A DNA stretch of 37,759 nucleotides from Clostridiales bacterium (lineage in GTDB: Bacteria; Bacillota_A; Clostridia; Oscillospirales; Oscillospiraceae), in assembly GCA_019410105.1 (NCBI GenBank), contig DXTB01000009.1, positions 1-37,759 on the forward strand, in the 5' to 3' direction. Below, piece by piece: positions 14,632-22,661 of this stretch. The notes beneath the pieces were generated by a model. The model worked only from the letters and a program-made list of their open reading frames with translations, did not search any database and was not told where the DNA came from. A program made the position numbers and the translations under genes. The stretch's first letter is position 1. Each line of letters begins with the position of its first letter.

Positions 14632-16582
14632 CGCCATGCTGTTCCGCAAGAACCTGACCCGGTTCTGGCCGCTGTGGGGCCTGGCGTCCTTTGTCGGCGC
14701 TCTGTTCCCTCTGGCGGTGCTGCTGGATATGGTGCACCGGGGCTGGAACGTCCTCTCCGCACCGGACTTCACCGGTATGTACTATGATGCGGTGAGCGCC
14801 GTGCCCGTCATCAATCTGGTCTACGCCGCCCTCTGTGCCATGGCGGTGTGGAGCTATCTATACAACGCCCGCAGCGTGGGGCTGATGCACACCCTGCCTA
14901 TCCGGCGGGAAGGGCTGTTCCTCACCAACTTCCTCTCCGGCCTCTCCATGACCCTGATTCCCTACGCGGTCACCGGGGTCCTGTGCGTCGTGGTCTCCCT
15001 GTGCGGCGGGGCCTTTGACGCCAAGGGGCTGGCCGTCACCGTCCTGGCAGTGCTGGGTGAGAGCTTCTTCTACTTCTCCAGCGCCACCTTCGTGGCCTTC
15101 ATCACCGGCAACGCCTTCGCCATGCCGCCGCTGTACGCCCTGCTCCACTTCCTGGCGGTGCTGCTGGACTGGCTGATCTCCTCCTTCGCCCAAGGGTTCA
15201 TCTTCGGCTTTTCCACTTATTACACCGGGGTGGTGGAGTGGCTCTCTCCCACCGTGTATCTGGTCAACAACGTCCGGTGCGCCCGGCAGTATGTGGAGGT
15301 CCAGCAGACGTTCCCCGATGGAACGCCTTACACCTCCCGCCTTTTGACCTCCGCAGACCTGGAGAGCTTCTGGCTGATCGGCGTCTACGCCCTGGTAGGA
15401 CTGGCGCTGGCTGCCCTGGCCCTCATCCTCTACCGCAGGCGCCGCAGTGAGACCGCCGGCGACGTGGTGGCCGTGGGCTGGCTGCGGCCGGTGTTCCGGT
15501 ACGGTGTGGCAGGGCTCTGTGCCCTGCTGGGCGGCCAGTTCCTCTACTCCCTGTTCTGGTATGGCTTCCAGCAGGGGGAATACTACGACACGCTGCCCAT
15601 GGTGGTCTGCCTGCTGGCGGCAGGGGCCATCGGGTATTACGGCGCCTCCATGCTGCTGGCCAAGGCCTTCAAGGTGTTCCGGGGCAGCTGGAAGGGCCTG
15701 GGCATTGTGCTGGCGGGCTGTGCCCTGGTCTGCTGTGTGCTGCATTTCGACCTGCTGGGTGTGGCGGACCGGGTGCCGGAGGCCTCCCAGATCCAGACCC
15801 TGGAGATCCGGATTGCCGACAACACCTACACGCTCACGCCGGAGAAGGACGCGGACCTGCTGGAGCAGGTCAGGGCCCTCCATCAAACGGTGGTTGCCGA
15901 CGAATCCTATGTTCGGGAGATGGAGGCCCGCAGATCTTCCACCTGGTCTGAGGATGAGACCCCCAACACGGCATACACCGGCCTGAATCTCACCTATACT
16001 CTGAAAAGCGGCACCCGGATAGACCGCTGGTACTCCCTGCTCATTACCCGGGACCGACTGGCCCAGCCAGAGACCTATGATTATCTGCTGGACCAGTTCG
16101 TGAACAGCGATACTGTAAAAGCCCGGCGCCTCCATCTGGATGACGATTTCTGGACGGTGAGCGGCGGCAGCCTGTACATTGACACTCGTGGCGAGGGCTA
16201 CGAACTGGGCAGCCGGGAGGGTGACGCCATTCTCAAGGCAGTGGGCCGGGATCTGACCGCCGGGAACTGGGGGGATTACGACTGGTTCTCCGGCGACAGC
16301 GGCAGCAGCTATGCCATGGACCTGGGGCTGGACTTTGAAAGTGCAGACAAGGAGCGTTACGACTGGATCTCTGTCCATGTGACCCCTGCCATGACGGAGA
16401 CGGTGGACTGCCTGGAGCGCCTCGGCCTGGTGACGAGGGCAGATCTCGTCACCTACCGGCAGCTGTATCCGGAGGACTATGGGGCGGACGGCTCCTCCAT
16501 CTGGCAGGAGGTTCCGCACACGGGTGAGAATGCGGTGGTCTACACGGAGGACACCACTTCCGCCATGGTCTCCCCGGCATGA
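14606..16582 (+). CDS. ABC transporter permease with large extracytoplasmic domain
   Basis: 658 residues from the ATG at 14606 (MQSKTSYFNAM), with GGGAGG eight bases upstream. It starts inside the ATPase gene. About six hydrophobic segments lie in residues 25-290 (including an ABC-2-like LHTLP-type loop, LMHTLPIRREGLFLTNF). More helices follow at about 300-395, then a soluble C-terminal region (about 400-658) rich in acidic and aromatic residues that should face outside. This long tail is unlike simple drug-export permeases and resembles permeases linked to YtrA regulators in Clostridia. The substrate is unknown. Its stop overlaps the amidase start (ATGA at 16579). Confidence 0.82.
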   Translation: MQSKTSYFNAMLFRKNLTRFWPLWGLASFVGALFPLAVLLDMVHRGWNVLSAPDFTGMYYDAVSAVPVINLVYAALCAMAVWSYLYNARSVGLMHTLPIRREGLFLTNFLSGLSMTLIPYAVTGVLCVVVSLCGGAFDAKGLAVTVLAVLGESFFYFSSATFVAFITGNAFAMPPLYALLHFLAVLLDWLISSFAQGFIFGFSTYYTGVVEWLSPTVYLVNNVRCARQYVEVQQTFPDGTPYTSRLLTSADLESFWLIGVYALVGLALAALALILYRRRRSETAGDVVAVGWLRPVFRYGVAGLCALLGGQFLYSLFWYGFQQGEYYDTLPMVVCLLAAGAIGYYGASMLLAKAFKVFRGSWKGLGIVLAGCALVCCVLHFDLLGVADRVPEASQIQTLEIRIADNTYTLTPEKDADLLEQVRALHQTVVADESYVREMEARRSSTWSEDETPNTAYTGLNLTYTLKSGTRIDRWYSLLITRDRLAQPETYDYLLDQFVNSDTVKARRLHLDDDFWTVSGGSLYIDTRGEGYELGSREGDAILKAVGRDLTAGNWGDYDWFSGDSGSSYAMDLGLDFESADKERYDWISVHVTPAMTETVDCLERLGLVTRADLVTYRQLYPEDYGADGSSIWQEVPHTGENAVVYTEDTTSAMVSPA

Positions 16583-17229
16583 GGGGGGCAAGAACGCGGC
16601 GGCGCCGGAATCCCCGTTTTGCCGCTTTATGCCTGCTGCTGATCTTTGCCGCTGTGGGCGCCGCCGTCTGGCTGTGGGCCGGCCGGGGCCTTCCGGGAGA
16701 GGGCGTGGAGGTGCCGGACTATGTGCAGGCGGACCTCCTCACCGTGAACCCCTGGTCCCGGCCCGGCACGCCCCTGGAGAAGATCGATGGGATTGTGATC
16801 CACTACGTGGGCAACCCCGGCACCACGGCGAAGGCCAACCGGAACTACTTTGAATCCCTGTCCTCTGGGGAGACGGAGACATACGCCTCCAGCCACTTCA
16901 TCGTGGGGCTGGAGGGTGAGGTCATCCAGTGCATTCCCCTGACGGAGATCGCCTACGCCTCCAATATCCGCAACGAGGACACTGTGGCCATCGAGGTCTG
17001 CCACCCGGACGAGACCGGGGCATTCTCCCCGGCCGCCTACCAGCAGGTGGTGGAGCTGACGGCCTGGCTGTGCCGGACCTTCGATCTGGATCCGGACACT
17101 GATGTGATCCGCCACTACGACGTGACGGAGAAGCTGTGTCCCCTCTATTATGTGGAGCATCCGGAGGCCTGGGATGCCTTCCGGGCAGACGTTGCAGCAG
17201 AGATGGAGCGCCAGACCGAAGTCTCCTGA
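16579..17229 (+). CDS. Membrane-anchored N-acetylmuramoyl-L-alanine amidase (Amidase_2)
   Basis: 216 residues. A very basic N-terminus (MRGARTRRRR) and a single hydrophobic helix (about 14-34) form a signal anchor; the Amidase_2/PGRP-type domain follows (about 65-205). Probable zinc ligands are His75 (VIHYVGN), His179 (IRHYDVTEKLC) and Cys187; VAIEVCHPD supplies the core strand. Such enzymes cut the amide between muramic acid and the stem peptide. The ATG overlaps the permease stop, so it belongs to the GntR-controlled operon, implying that transporter activity and wall hydrolysis are expressed together. A role in wall remodelling under envelope stress is inference. Confidence 0.9.
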   Translation: MRGARTRRRRNPRFAALCLLLIFAAVGAAVWLWAGRGLPGEGVEVPDYVQADLLTVNPWSRPGTPLEKIDGIVIHYVGNPGTTAKANRNYFESLSSGETETYASSHFIVGLEGEVIQCIPLTEIAYASNIRNEDTVAIEVCHPDETGAFSPAAYQQVVELTAWLCRTFDLDPDTDVIRHYDVTEKLCPLYYVEHPEAWDAFRADVAAEMERQTEVS

Positions 17230-17262
17230 CACGGAGCTTCAAAAATTTTTTGGTCCTCCGTG
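17230..17262. repeat. Inverted repeat after the amidase gene
   Basis: CACGGAG (17230-17236) and CTCCGTG (17256-17262) flank an inner CAAAAA/TTTTTG pairing, directly after the amidase stop. The T-run is inside the hairpin, so it is not a classical terminator, but it could end or stabilise the operon transcript. Confidence 0.5.
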
Positions 17263-17331
17263 AAACAAAACGGCATTCTTGATCGTCTTATAAAGCAGAG
17301 GGAGATTTTACATCAAAGGGGGCCTTTTTCC

Positions 17332-17502
17332 ATGGAGCAAAATCCGGCTGCCGCCACGCTCTGGCGCATGTGGGTGGATACCAAGCGGCGCATTGTCTCC
17401 TTCCACGAGGAGAAGGACTGCCAGCTGCTGGAGTTCCGCAGCCACGAGATGTTTTTGAGCTGCGTGGACCAATACGCCTGCAAGCAATACCGTTATCAAT
17501 GA
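17332..17502 (+). CDS. Small hypothetical protein (56 aa)
   Basis: I do not recognise a named family. The best start is the ATG at 17332 with AAAGGGGG nine bases upstream; a GTG at 17260 would begin inside the inverted repeat and is less likely. The product has no signal peptide or membrane helix and is mixed charged/aromatic (LWRMWVDTKRRIVSFHEEKD, then a C-terminal CVDQYACKQYRYQ). The strand-turn pattern VDTKRRIVSFHEEKDCQLLEF suggests a small beta-rich cytosolic protein. It lies alone between the amidase gene and the exported protein gene. Confidence 0.6.
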   Translation: MEQNPAAATLWRMWVDTKRRIVSFHEEKDCQLLEFRSHEMFLSCVDQYACKQYRYQ

Positions 17503-17530
17503 CCCTGCGGGGCCTTTTCGTCCATATCCC

Positions 17531-17546
17531 GGCGGCTTCAGCCGCC
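17531..17546 (+). other. Short hairpin before the exported-protein ribosome site
   Basis: GGCGGCTTCAGCCGCC forms a 6-bp stem with a UUCA loop, three bases ahead of AAGGAGG. It could be a weak terminator of the small ORF or a structure influencing translation of the next gene. Confidence 0.4.
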
Positions 17547-17565
17547 TAAGGAGGCTTTTTGATCC

Positions 17566-18900
17566 ATGTGGCAAAAACGCGGGCCAGCACTGCTGTGTCT
17601 CCTGCTGGCCACCGCACTGACGGTCTTTGCCGCCGCCCGCTCCCCCGCCGCTCCGCCCGGCGAAGTCCCTCCTCCGCGGACGCTGGAGGAGGAATCCCTG
17701 CTCTATGAAGAGACGCCGGTCCAGATTATCTCCCTGTTGGACCTGGAGCCGGTGGATACCCGGGCGTCTGCCAATCCCGTCCGGGTGGGGGGCGGTACCC
17801 TGGACCCTGTGGACCAGGCGGAGATGGCATCCGTTCTGGCGGAATGTACATTAAAAGACAACACCATCGTCAGGCTCTACGTTACAGCGGAGGGCCTGAT
17901 CGATGGCGCTTTTTTGCGCCCTGGCGCCGGGTGGATCCGATTTGCCCGCCTGTACCGCGGCGCGGACCAGGGCCCCAATTACGCGGAAACCGCCGCCCTT
18001 ACCGCCTGCTCCGGTATTCTGGGGCACGATGGCTTTCTGCTGCGGACCGACGGGCACTGCTCCGGCGTTTACTCCTATGATTACTACTGGTTCGACACTG
18101 CCGGGGACTTGCAGGTCCTCACCGCCAGGATGGACCCGGTGGCCCTGGACCTGGACGGGGACGGAACGGCGGAACTGGCCTGGGAGATCGCCGAGTGGCA
18201 GGGCGCGTTTTCCTTTTACTTCCGGCGGACAGACGGCGCCATCTGTTGTGTGACGCCGTCCGAATACATCGACGCATCGGGCCTGTTCCTGGCTGCGGTG
18301 GAGCAGGAGGGGCCCGGCCCGGTCCGGCTGATCTACCGCTATCACGGCACGGACGGGGATCAGGAACAGTTCTGCGCCGTGACGTTTCGGGACGGCGCCC
18401 TGGAGATTGAGATGGACCTTGTCTATGTCCCGGCCTCGCTGGAAGACACAGTCCCCCTTTCAGATCCCACAGCAGGCGGGGCCGCCCTGCCCCATGTGTC
18501 CATTACCGGCCCCGACGGGTGGACCATGGACGGTGCCGGGGAGGCGGCCTATCTGGATCTCTGGTCCCTTCTCTGGAACAGCCCATATCCCTCCTCGAAG
18601 GGGGCGGTGATCGTCCCCACCGATGCGCCGCTGGATGCGGAGACCACCTATACCGTCACCTTCTCCGATCCGCAGACCGGGAACTCCTTTTCCTGGTCCC
18701 TGGACGCCGAGGGCATCTGCCGCCTGGACGGCATAGAGGGCAACTGCCGGATGGTGTCCACCGGTGTCGGCTCCCTGCCCGCATACTGTCACGATGTGCT
18801 GGAGATCTACTGCCGGGCCAGCCGCACCGCCCGGAACTATGACGCGCAGGGCCGATGGCTGGGATGGGATTTGGTCCCGGATACGGTCGCCCCGGGCTAA
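17566..18900 (+). CDS. Exported protein of unknown function
   Basis: 444 residues. An N-terminal signal peptide (MWQKRGPALLCLLLATALTVFAAA) has no lipobox, so the product is probably secreted or processed. A Pro-rich linker follows. The mid-region includes VALDLDGDGTAELAWEIAEW (about 188-207), resembling a calcium-binding DxDxDG or FG-GAP-like loop. The rest looks beta-rich, with YTVTFSDPQTGNSFSWSLD near the C-terminus. Several cysteines are present. I do not recognise the family. AAGGAGG precedes the ATG. It stands between an amidase operon and the ileS leader, and nothing in the neighbours fixes a role. Confidence 0.75.
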   Translation: MWQKRGPALLCLLLATALTVFAAARSPAAPPGEVPPPRTLEEESLLYEETPVQIISLLDLEPVDTRASANPVRVGGGTLDPVDQAEMASVLAECTLKDNTIVRLYVTAEGLIDGAFLRPGAGWIRFARLYRGADQGPNYAETAALTACSGILGHDGFLLRTDGHCSGVYSYDYYWFDTAGDLQVLTARMDPVALDLDGDGTAELAWEIAEWQGAFSFYFRRTDGAICCVTPSEYIDASGLFLAAVEQEGPGPVRLIYRYHGTDGDQEQFCAVTFRDGALEIEMDLVYVPASLEDTVPLSDPTAGGAALPHVSITGPDGWTMDGAGEAAYLDLWSLLWNSPYPSSKGAVIVPTDAPLDAETTYTVTFSDPQTGNSFSWSLDAEGICRLDGIEGNCRMVSTGVGSLPAYCHDVLEIYCRASRTARNYDAQGRWLGWDLVPDTVAPG

Positions 18901-18926
18901 AACGGGTATCTTTTGCAAAAACCGCC

Positions 18927-18954
18927 TTGACAAACGGCGAAAATGTGATACGAT
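18927..18954 (+). promoter_or_regulatory. Promoter of the T-box-ileS operon
   Basis: TTGACA (18927-18932), 16-base spacer, TACGAT (18949-18954), placed 27 bases past the exported-protein stop. The start is expected near 18961. Confidence 0.75.
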
Positions 18955-18960
18955 AGTCCG

Positions 18961-19248
18961 GTAAATGGAACATTCCGGCGTGGAAAAGGACGAGTAACCG
19001 GCATCCCTCCTGCAAAGAGAGCCGCCGTTTGGTGCAAGGCGGACGGGAGCTGCGGCGAAAATCACCTTGGAGCCTCCTGCTGAAAGACGACGCGAGTAAG
19101 CGTGGACGATTGATGCCCGTTACAGCATCGGCCCGTGGCAGCGGGCTGTGAGGGGCTGTTTCCCGCAAGGGCGCAGCAGCGAGAGTGGTACCGCAGAGTG
19201 TTTGCAAACGCTTTGTCTCTTGAAAAAGAGGCAAGGCGTTTTTGTTTT
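18961..19248 (+). ncRNA. Isoleucine T-box riboswitch leader
   Basis: The leader contains the stem I elements (about 18990-19080), with the probable specifier codon ATC at 19061-19063 in the context CGAAAATCACCTTGGAGC. The T-box GAGAGTGGTACCGCAGAG is at 19181-19198, and the terminator at 19207-19248 has a fully paired 15-bp stem followed by TTTTGTTTT. The T-box bulge TGGT (19186-19189) matches the ACCA end of a tRNA with A73, as in tRNA-Ile. Uncharged tRNA-Ile should pair with both sites and favour the antiterminator, switching on the two zinc-ribbon genes and ileS when isoleucylation falls. Confidence 0.93.
19207..19248 (+). terminator. Regulated terminator of the T-box leader
   Basis: Stem arms AACGCTTTGTCTCTT (19207-19221) and AAGAGGCAAGGCGTT (19226-19240) pair throughout, counting G-U pairs, around a GAAA loop; TTTGTTTT follows. 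It is mutually exclusive with the T-box antiterminator. Confidence 0.9.
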
Positions 19249-19268
19249 CTGAAGGGATGTGTATTCTG

Positions 19269-19529
19269 GTGAAATGCCCAAACTGCGGAAAGGACATGGA
19301 AGAGGGAACTCTGCACACCCGGAATTACCCTTTCTGGACGCAGCAGGAGCTCCGATTCTTTCGGGCCCCCACAGACACCGTGGAGCTGGGCCCCATTGGC
19401 GATGACACCACCAGCGTGTTTACACGGGATCCGTTCCCGGAATTTTCCCATGCCATGCTCTGCCGGGAATGCGGCCTTGTCACCTTCCCGTGCAGCTTGA
19501 TTGAAACCTCCAAAAAAGATAGCAAATAG
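19269..19529 (+). CDS. Small zinc-ribbon protein (CPNC...CREC type), first copy
   Basis: 86 residues from a GTG at 19269 (MKCPNCGKDMEEG). The upstream ATG at 19257 directly abuts the GAAGGG ribosome site and is rejected. Two Cys pairs, CPNC near the N-terminus and CREC near residue 68, should bind one zinc. The intervening segment (about 20-60) carries TRNYPFWTQQELRFFRAP. It resembles the short zinc-ribbon family often annotated PF20097. Its function is unknown. It is the first gene after the Ile T-box and is homologous to the next gene, with the same Cys layout and a F/W-rich middle. Co-expression with ileS implies induction on isoleucine starvation. Confidence 0.78.
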   Translation: MKCPNCGKDMEEGTLHTRNYPFWTQQELRFFRAPTDTVELGPIGDDTTSVFTRDPFPEFSHAMLCRECGLVTFPCSLIETSKKDSK

Positions 19530-19551
19530 GAGCTGGAACAGGAGGAGCTTT

Positions 19552-19755
19552 ATGAAGTGTCCGTATTGTCAGCAGCAAATGCAGGAGGGCTTTCTCAGCA
19601 GCCGCTCCCCCGTTTTCTGGTCAGAGGAGGTGTCAGGCCTTCCCCTTCCCGCCAGGAAGGGAGATTTGCTTCTGGGTGGAAAGCTGGGGCTGGTTGTCCG
19701 CCCCCGGGCTTACCTCTGCCGGAGCTGTAAAACCGTCATTACCCAATATCAATAA
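19552..19755 (+). CDS. Small zinc-ribbon protein (CPYC...CRSC type), second copy
   Basis: 67 residues from the ATG at 19552 (MKCPYCQQQMQEGFLSSRSPVFW), with AGGAGGAG upstream. It shares the CPxC...CxxC plan and the MxEG and FW positions of the preceding gene, so the two look like diverged duplicates, this one shorter in the middle. Cys pairs lie at 3/6 and near residues 58/61. It is unlikely to be an enzyme by itself; nucleic-acid or protein binding is possible. It ends 36 bases before ileS in the same T-box transcript. Confidence 0.78.
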   Translation: MKCPYCQQQMQEGFLSSRSPVFWSEEVSGLPLPARKGDLLLGGKLGLVVRPRAYLCRSCKTVITQYQ

Positions 19756-19791
19756 AAATTCAGCAAACAGAATGGAAATAGGAGGAAAGAT

Positions 19792-22599
19792 ATGGACTAC
19801 AACAAGACCATCAATCTGCCCAAGACCGACTTCCCCATGCGGGCGGGCCTGCCCAAGCGGGAGCCGGAGATGCTCAAGCGCTGGCAGGAGCAGGACGTGT
19901 ACAACGAGCTGCTGAAGAAGAACGAGGGCAAGCCCCTCTTCAATCTCCACGACGGCCCGCCCTTTTCCAACGGCGGCATCCACATGGGCACCGCCATGAA
20001 CAAGGCCCTCAAGGATATCATCACCCGATCCTACGCCATGCGGGGCTACTACACCCCCTATATCCCCGGCTGGGACAACCACGGTATGCCCATCGAGTCC
20101 GCCATCATCAAGCAGAACAAGCTGAACCACAAGGCTATGAGCATTCCGGACTTCCGCTCCGCCTGCCATGACTTTGCCCAGCATTATGTGGGCGTGCAGA
20201 TGGACGCCTTCAAGCGCATGGGCGTCATCGGCGACTGGGAGCACCCCTACCTCACCATGAACCCCGGCTTTGAGGCTGAGGAGGTGAGGGTGTTCGGTGC
20301 CATGTACAAGAAGGGCTATATCTACAAGGATTTCAAGCCCGTCTACTGGTGCCCCCACGACGAGACCGCCCTGGCGGAGGCGGAGATCGAGTATCAGGAC
20401 GACCCTTGCACCACTGTGTATGTGAAGTTCCCCATGCACGACGATTGCGGAAAGCTTTCCGGTTATGACAAGCTGTTCTTCGTGATCTGGACCACCACCA
20501 TCTGGACCCTGCCGGGCAACCTGGCCATCGCCCTGCATCCCGACGAGTCCTACGCTGTGGTGAAGGCCCCCAACGGCGAGGCCTATATCATGGCCGAGGC
20601 TTTGGTGGAGAAGGTCATGCACTTGGGCGGCTTCGACACCTGGGAGGTGGCGGAGACCCATCCCGGCGCCTTCTTTGAGAACATGCTGGCGGACCACCCC
20701 TTCCTGCCCAAGACCTCCCGCCTGCTGCTGGCGGATTACGTCACCATGGACTCCGGCACCGGCTGCGTCCACACGGCCCCCGGCTTCGGCGCGGATGACT
20801 ACGAGACCTGCAAGCGCTACGGCGTGGAGATGGTGGTTCCCGTGGACGACCAGGGCCGCCACACGGAGTACGCCGGCAAGTACGCCGGTATGAAGACCGA
20901 TGAGTCCAACCCCGTCATCCTGGCGGACATGAAGGAGAGCGGCATGCTCTTCGCCAGCGAGGACATCATCCACAGCTATCCCCACTGCTGGCGCTGCAAG
21001 GGCCCCATCATCTTCCGGGCCACGCCCCAGTGGTTCTGCTCCGTGGAGTCCTTCAAGGAACAGGCCGTCGCCGCGTGCGACGATGTGCGCTGGGTGCCCG
21101 GCTGGGGCATTGACCGGATGAAGTCCATGATCCGAGAGCGCAACGATTGGTGCATCTCCCGCCAGCGCAAGTGGGGCCTGCCCATTCCCGTGTTCTACTG
21201 CAAGGACTGCGGCAAGCCCATCTGCACCGATGAGACCATCGACGCCATCTCCAAGCTCTTCGCCGCCGAAGGCTCCAACGCCTGGTTCGCCAAGGAGGCG
21301 GAGGAGATCCTGCCGGAGGGCTTCGCCTGCCCCCACTGCGGTGCCAAAGCCGGCTTCACCAAGGAGACCGATACCCTGGACGGCTGGTTCGACTCCGGTT
21401 CCTCCCACTTCGCCGCCATGAAGAAGGACCAGGGCTTCTGGCCCGCCACCATGTATCTGGAGGGCCTGGACCAGTACCGCGGCTGGTTCCAGTCGGCGCT
21501 GCTGACCGCCGTGGGCGCCTTCGGCCAGGGCGCGCCCTTCAAGGAGTGCGTCACCCACGGCTGGACCGTGGACGGCGAGGGCAGAGCCATGCACAAGTCC
21601 CTGGGCAATGGCATGGACCCGGCAGAGATCATCAACCAGTATGGCGCGGACCTGCTGCGCCTGTGGGCCGCCAGCGCCGACTACCACGCCGACGTCCGCT
21701 GCTCTCACGAGATCTTCAAGCAGCTCAGCCAGAACTACCTCAAGTTCCGCAACACCGCCCGGTACTGCCTGGGCAATCTGGACGGCTTTGACGCCGACCA
21801 GCTGACGGCGCCCGCGGAGATGGAGGAACTGGACCGCTGGGCCGTCACCCGCCTGAACGCCCTGATGGAGAAGTGCGCCAAGGCGTACAACGACTATGAG
21901 TTCCTGGTGGTCACCCACGCGGTGAACGACTTCTGCGTGGTGGACATGTCCAACTTCTATCTGGACATCATCAAGGACCGTCTGTACTGCGAGGAAAAGG
22001 ACGGCGCCAAGCGCCGCAGCGCCCAGACCGCCCTGTTCCTGATTCTGGACACCATGACCAAGCTGATGGCCCCCATCCTGTGCTTCACCTGCGATGAGAT
22101 CTGGCTCTCTATGCCCCACCGCAGCGGCGACGATGGTCGGAACGTGGTGTTCAACGACATGAACAAGCCCTTCACCGACTACGCCCTGGATGAGACCGCC
22201 ATGGAGAAGTGGTCCGCCGTGGAAAAGCTGCGCGACGACGTGAACGCCGTGCTGGAGGCCGCCCGGGCCGAGAAGAAAATCGGCAAGGCCCTGGAGGCCC
22301 ACGTGGCCCTCCACGCTGGGGACGACGCGGCGTCTGCCGCCCTGGTGCAGGTGATGGGCCTGAACCTGGCAGAGCTCTTCATCGTCTCCGACTGCCAGGT
22401 CTCCAGTGCGGAGCCCGATGCCGCCTCCACTGTGGGCCAGGGTGCCAACTTCCCCGGCCTCACCGTGGAAGTCAGCGAGGCCAGAGGCGACAAGTGCGAG
22501 CGGTGCTGGATGCACAGCCCCACTGTGGGCGCCGACGCGGATCACCCCACCCTCTGCGCCCGCTGCGCCGCCGTGGTGCGGAAACTCCCCCAATTCTGA
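19792..22599 (+). CDS. ileS: Isoleucine--tRNA ligase
   Basis: 935 residues, full length. The catalytic domain begins with DGPPFSNGGIHMGTAMNK, where the class I HIGH motif reads HMGT (64-67), and later carries DGEGRAMHKSLGN, where KMSKS reads AMHKS (599-603). The CP1 editing domain includes WTTTIWTLPGN and GTGCVHTAPGFGADDY. The C-terminal zinc module has Cys902, Cys905, Cys922 and Cys925. The enzyme charges tRNA-Ile and hydrolyses Val-tRNA-Ile. The altered signatures may be normal for the clostridial lineage, as I recall similar sequences there. Expression is under the Ile T-box at 18961-19248. AGGAGG precedes the ATG. Confidence 0.98.
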   Translation: MDYNKTINLPKTDFPMRAGLPKREPEMLKRWQEQDVYNELLKKNEGKPLFNLHDGPPFSNGGIHMGTAMNKALKDIITRSYAMRGYYTPYIPGWDNHGMPIESAIIKQNKLNHKAMSIPDFRSACHDFAQHYVGVQMDAFKRMGVIGDWEHPYLTMNPGFEAEEVRVFGAMYKKGYIYKDFKPVYWCPHDETALAEAEIEYQDDPCTTVYVKFPMHDDCGKLSGYDKLFFVIWTTTIWTLPGNLAIALHPDESYAVVKAPNGEAYIMAEALVEKVMHLGGFDTWEVAETHPGAFFENMLADHPFLPKTSRLLLADYVTMDSGTGCVHTAPGFGADDYETCKRYGVEMVVPVDDQGRHTEYAGKYAGMKTDESNPVILADMKESGMLFASEDIIHSYPHCWRCKGPIIFRATPQWFCSVESFKEQAVAACDDVRWVPGWGIDRMKSMIRERNDWCISRQRKWGLPIPVFYCKDCGKPICTDETIDAISKLFAAEGSNAWFAKEAEEILPEGFACPHCGAKAGFTKETDTLDGWFDSGSSHFAAMKKDQGFWPATMYLEGLDQYRGWFQSALLTAVGAFGQGAPFKECVTHGWTVDGEGRAMHKSLGNGMDPAEIINQYGADLLRLWAASADYHADVRCSHEIFKQLSQNYLKFRNTARYCLGNLDGFDADQLTAPAEMEELDRWAVTRLNALMEKCAKAYNDYEFLVVTHAVNDFCVVDMSNFYLDIIKDRLYCEEKDGAKRRSAQTALFLILDTMTKLMAPILCFTCDEIWLSMPHRSGDDGRNVVFNDMNKPFTDYALDETAMEKWSAVEKLRDDVNAVLEAARAEKKIGKALEAHVALHAGDDAASAALVQVMGLNLAELFIVSDCQVSSAEPDAASTVGQGANFPGLTVEVSEARGDKCERCWMHSPTVGADADHPTLCARCAAVVRKLPQF

Positions 22600-22618
22600 C
22601 CATCCGAAAACAGCAGTC

Positions 22619-22651
22619 AAAAAGGTCCCGGCCATTGGCCGGGACCTTTTT
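22619..22651. terminator. Bidirectional terminator between ileS and dnaC-like gene
   Basis: Perfect 15-bp stem, AAAAAGGTCCCGGCC with GGCCGGGACCTTTTT, around an ATT loop. It provides A/U tracts on both strands and serves two convergent genes. Confidence 0.92.
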
Positions 22652-22661
22652 CCATGTCGAT

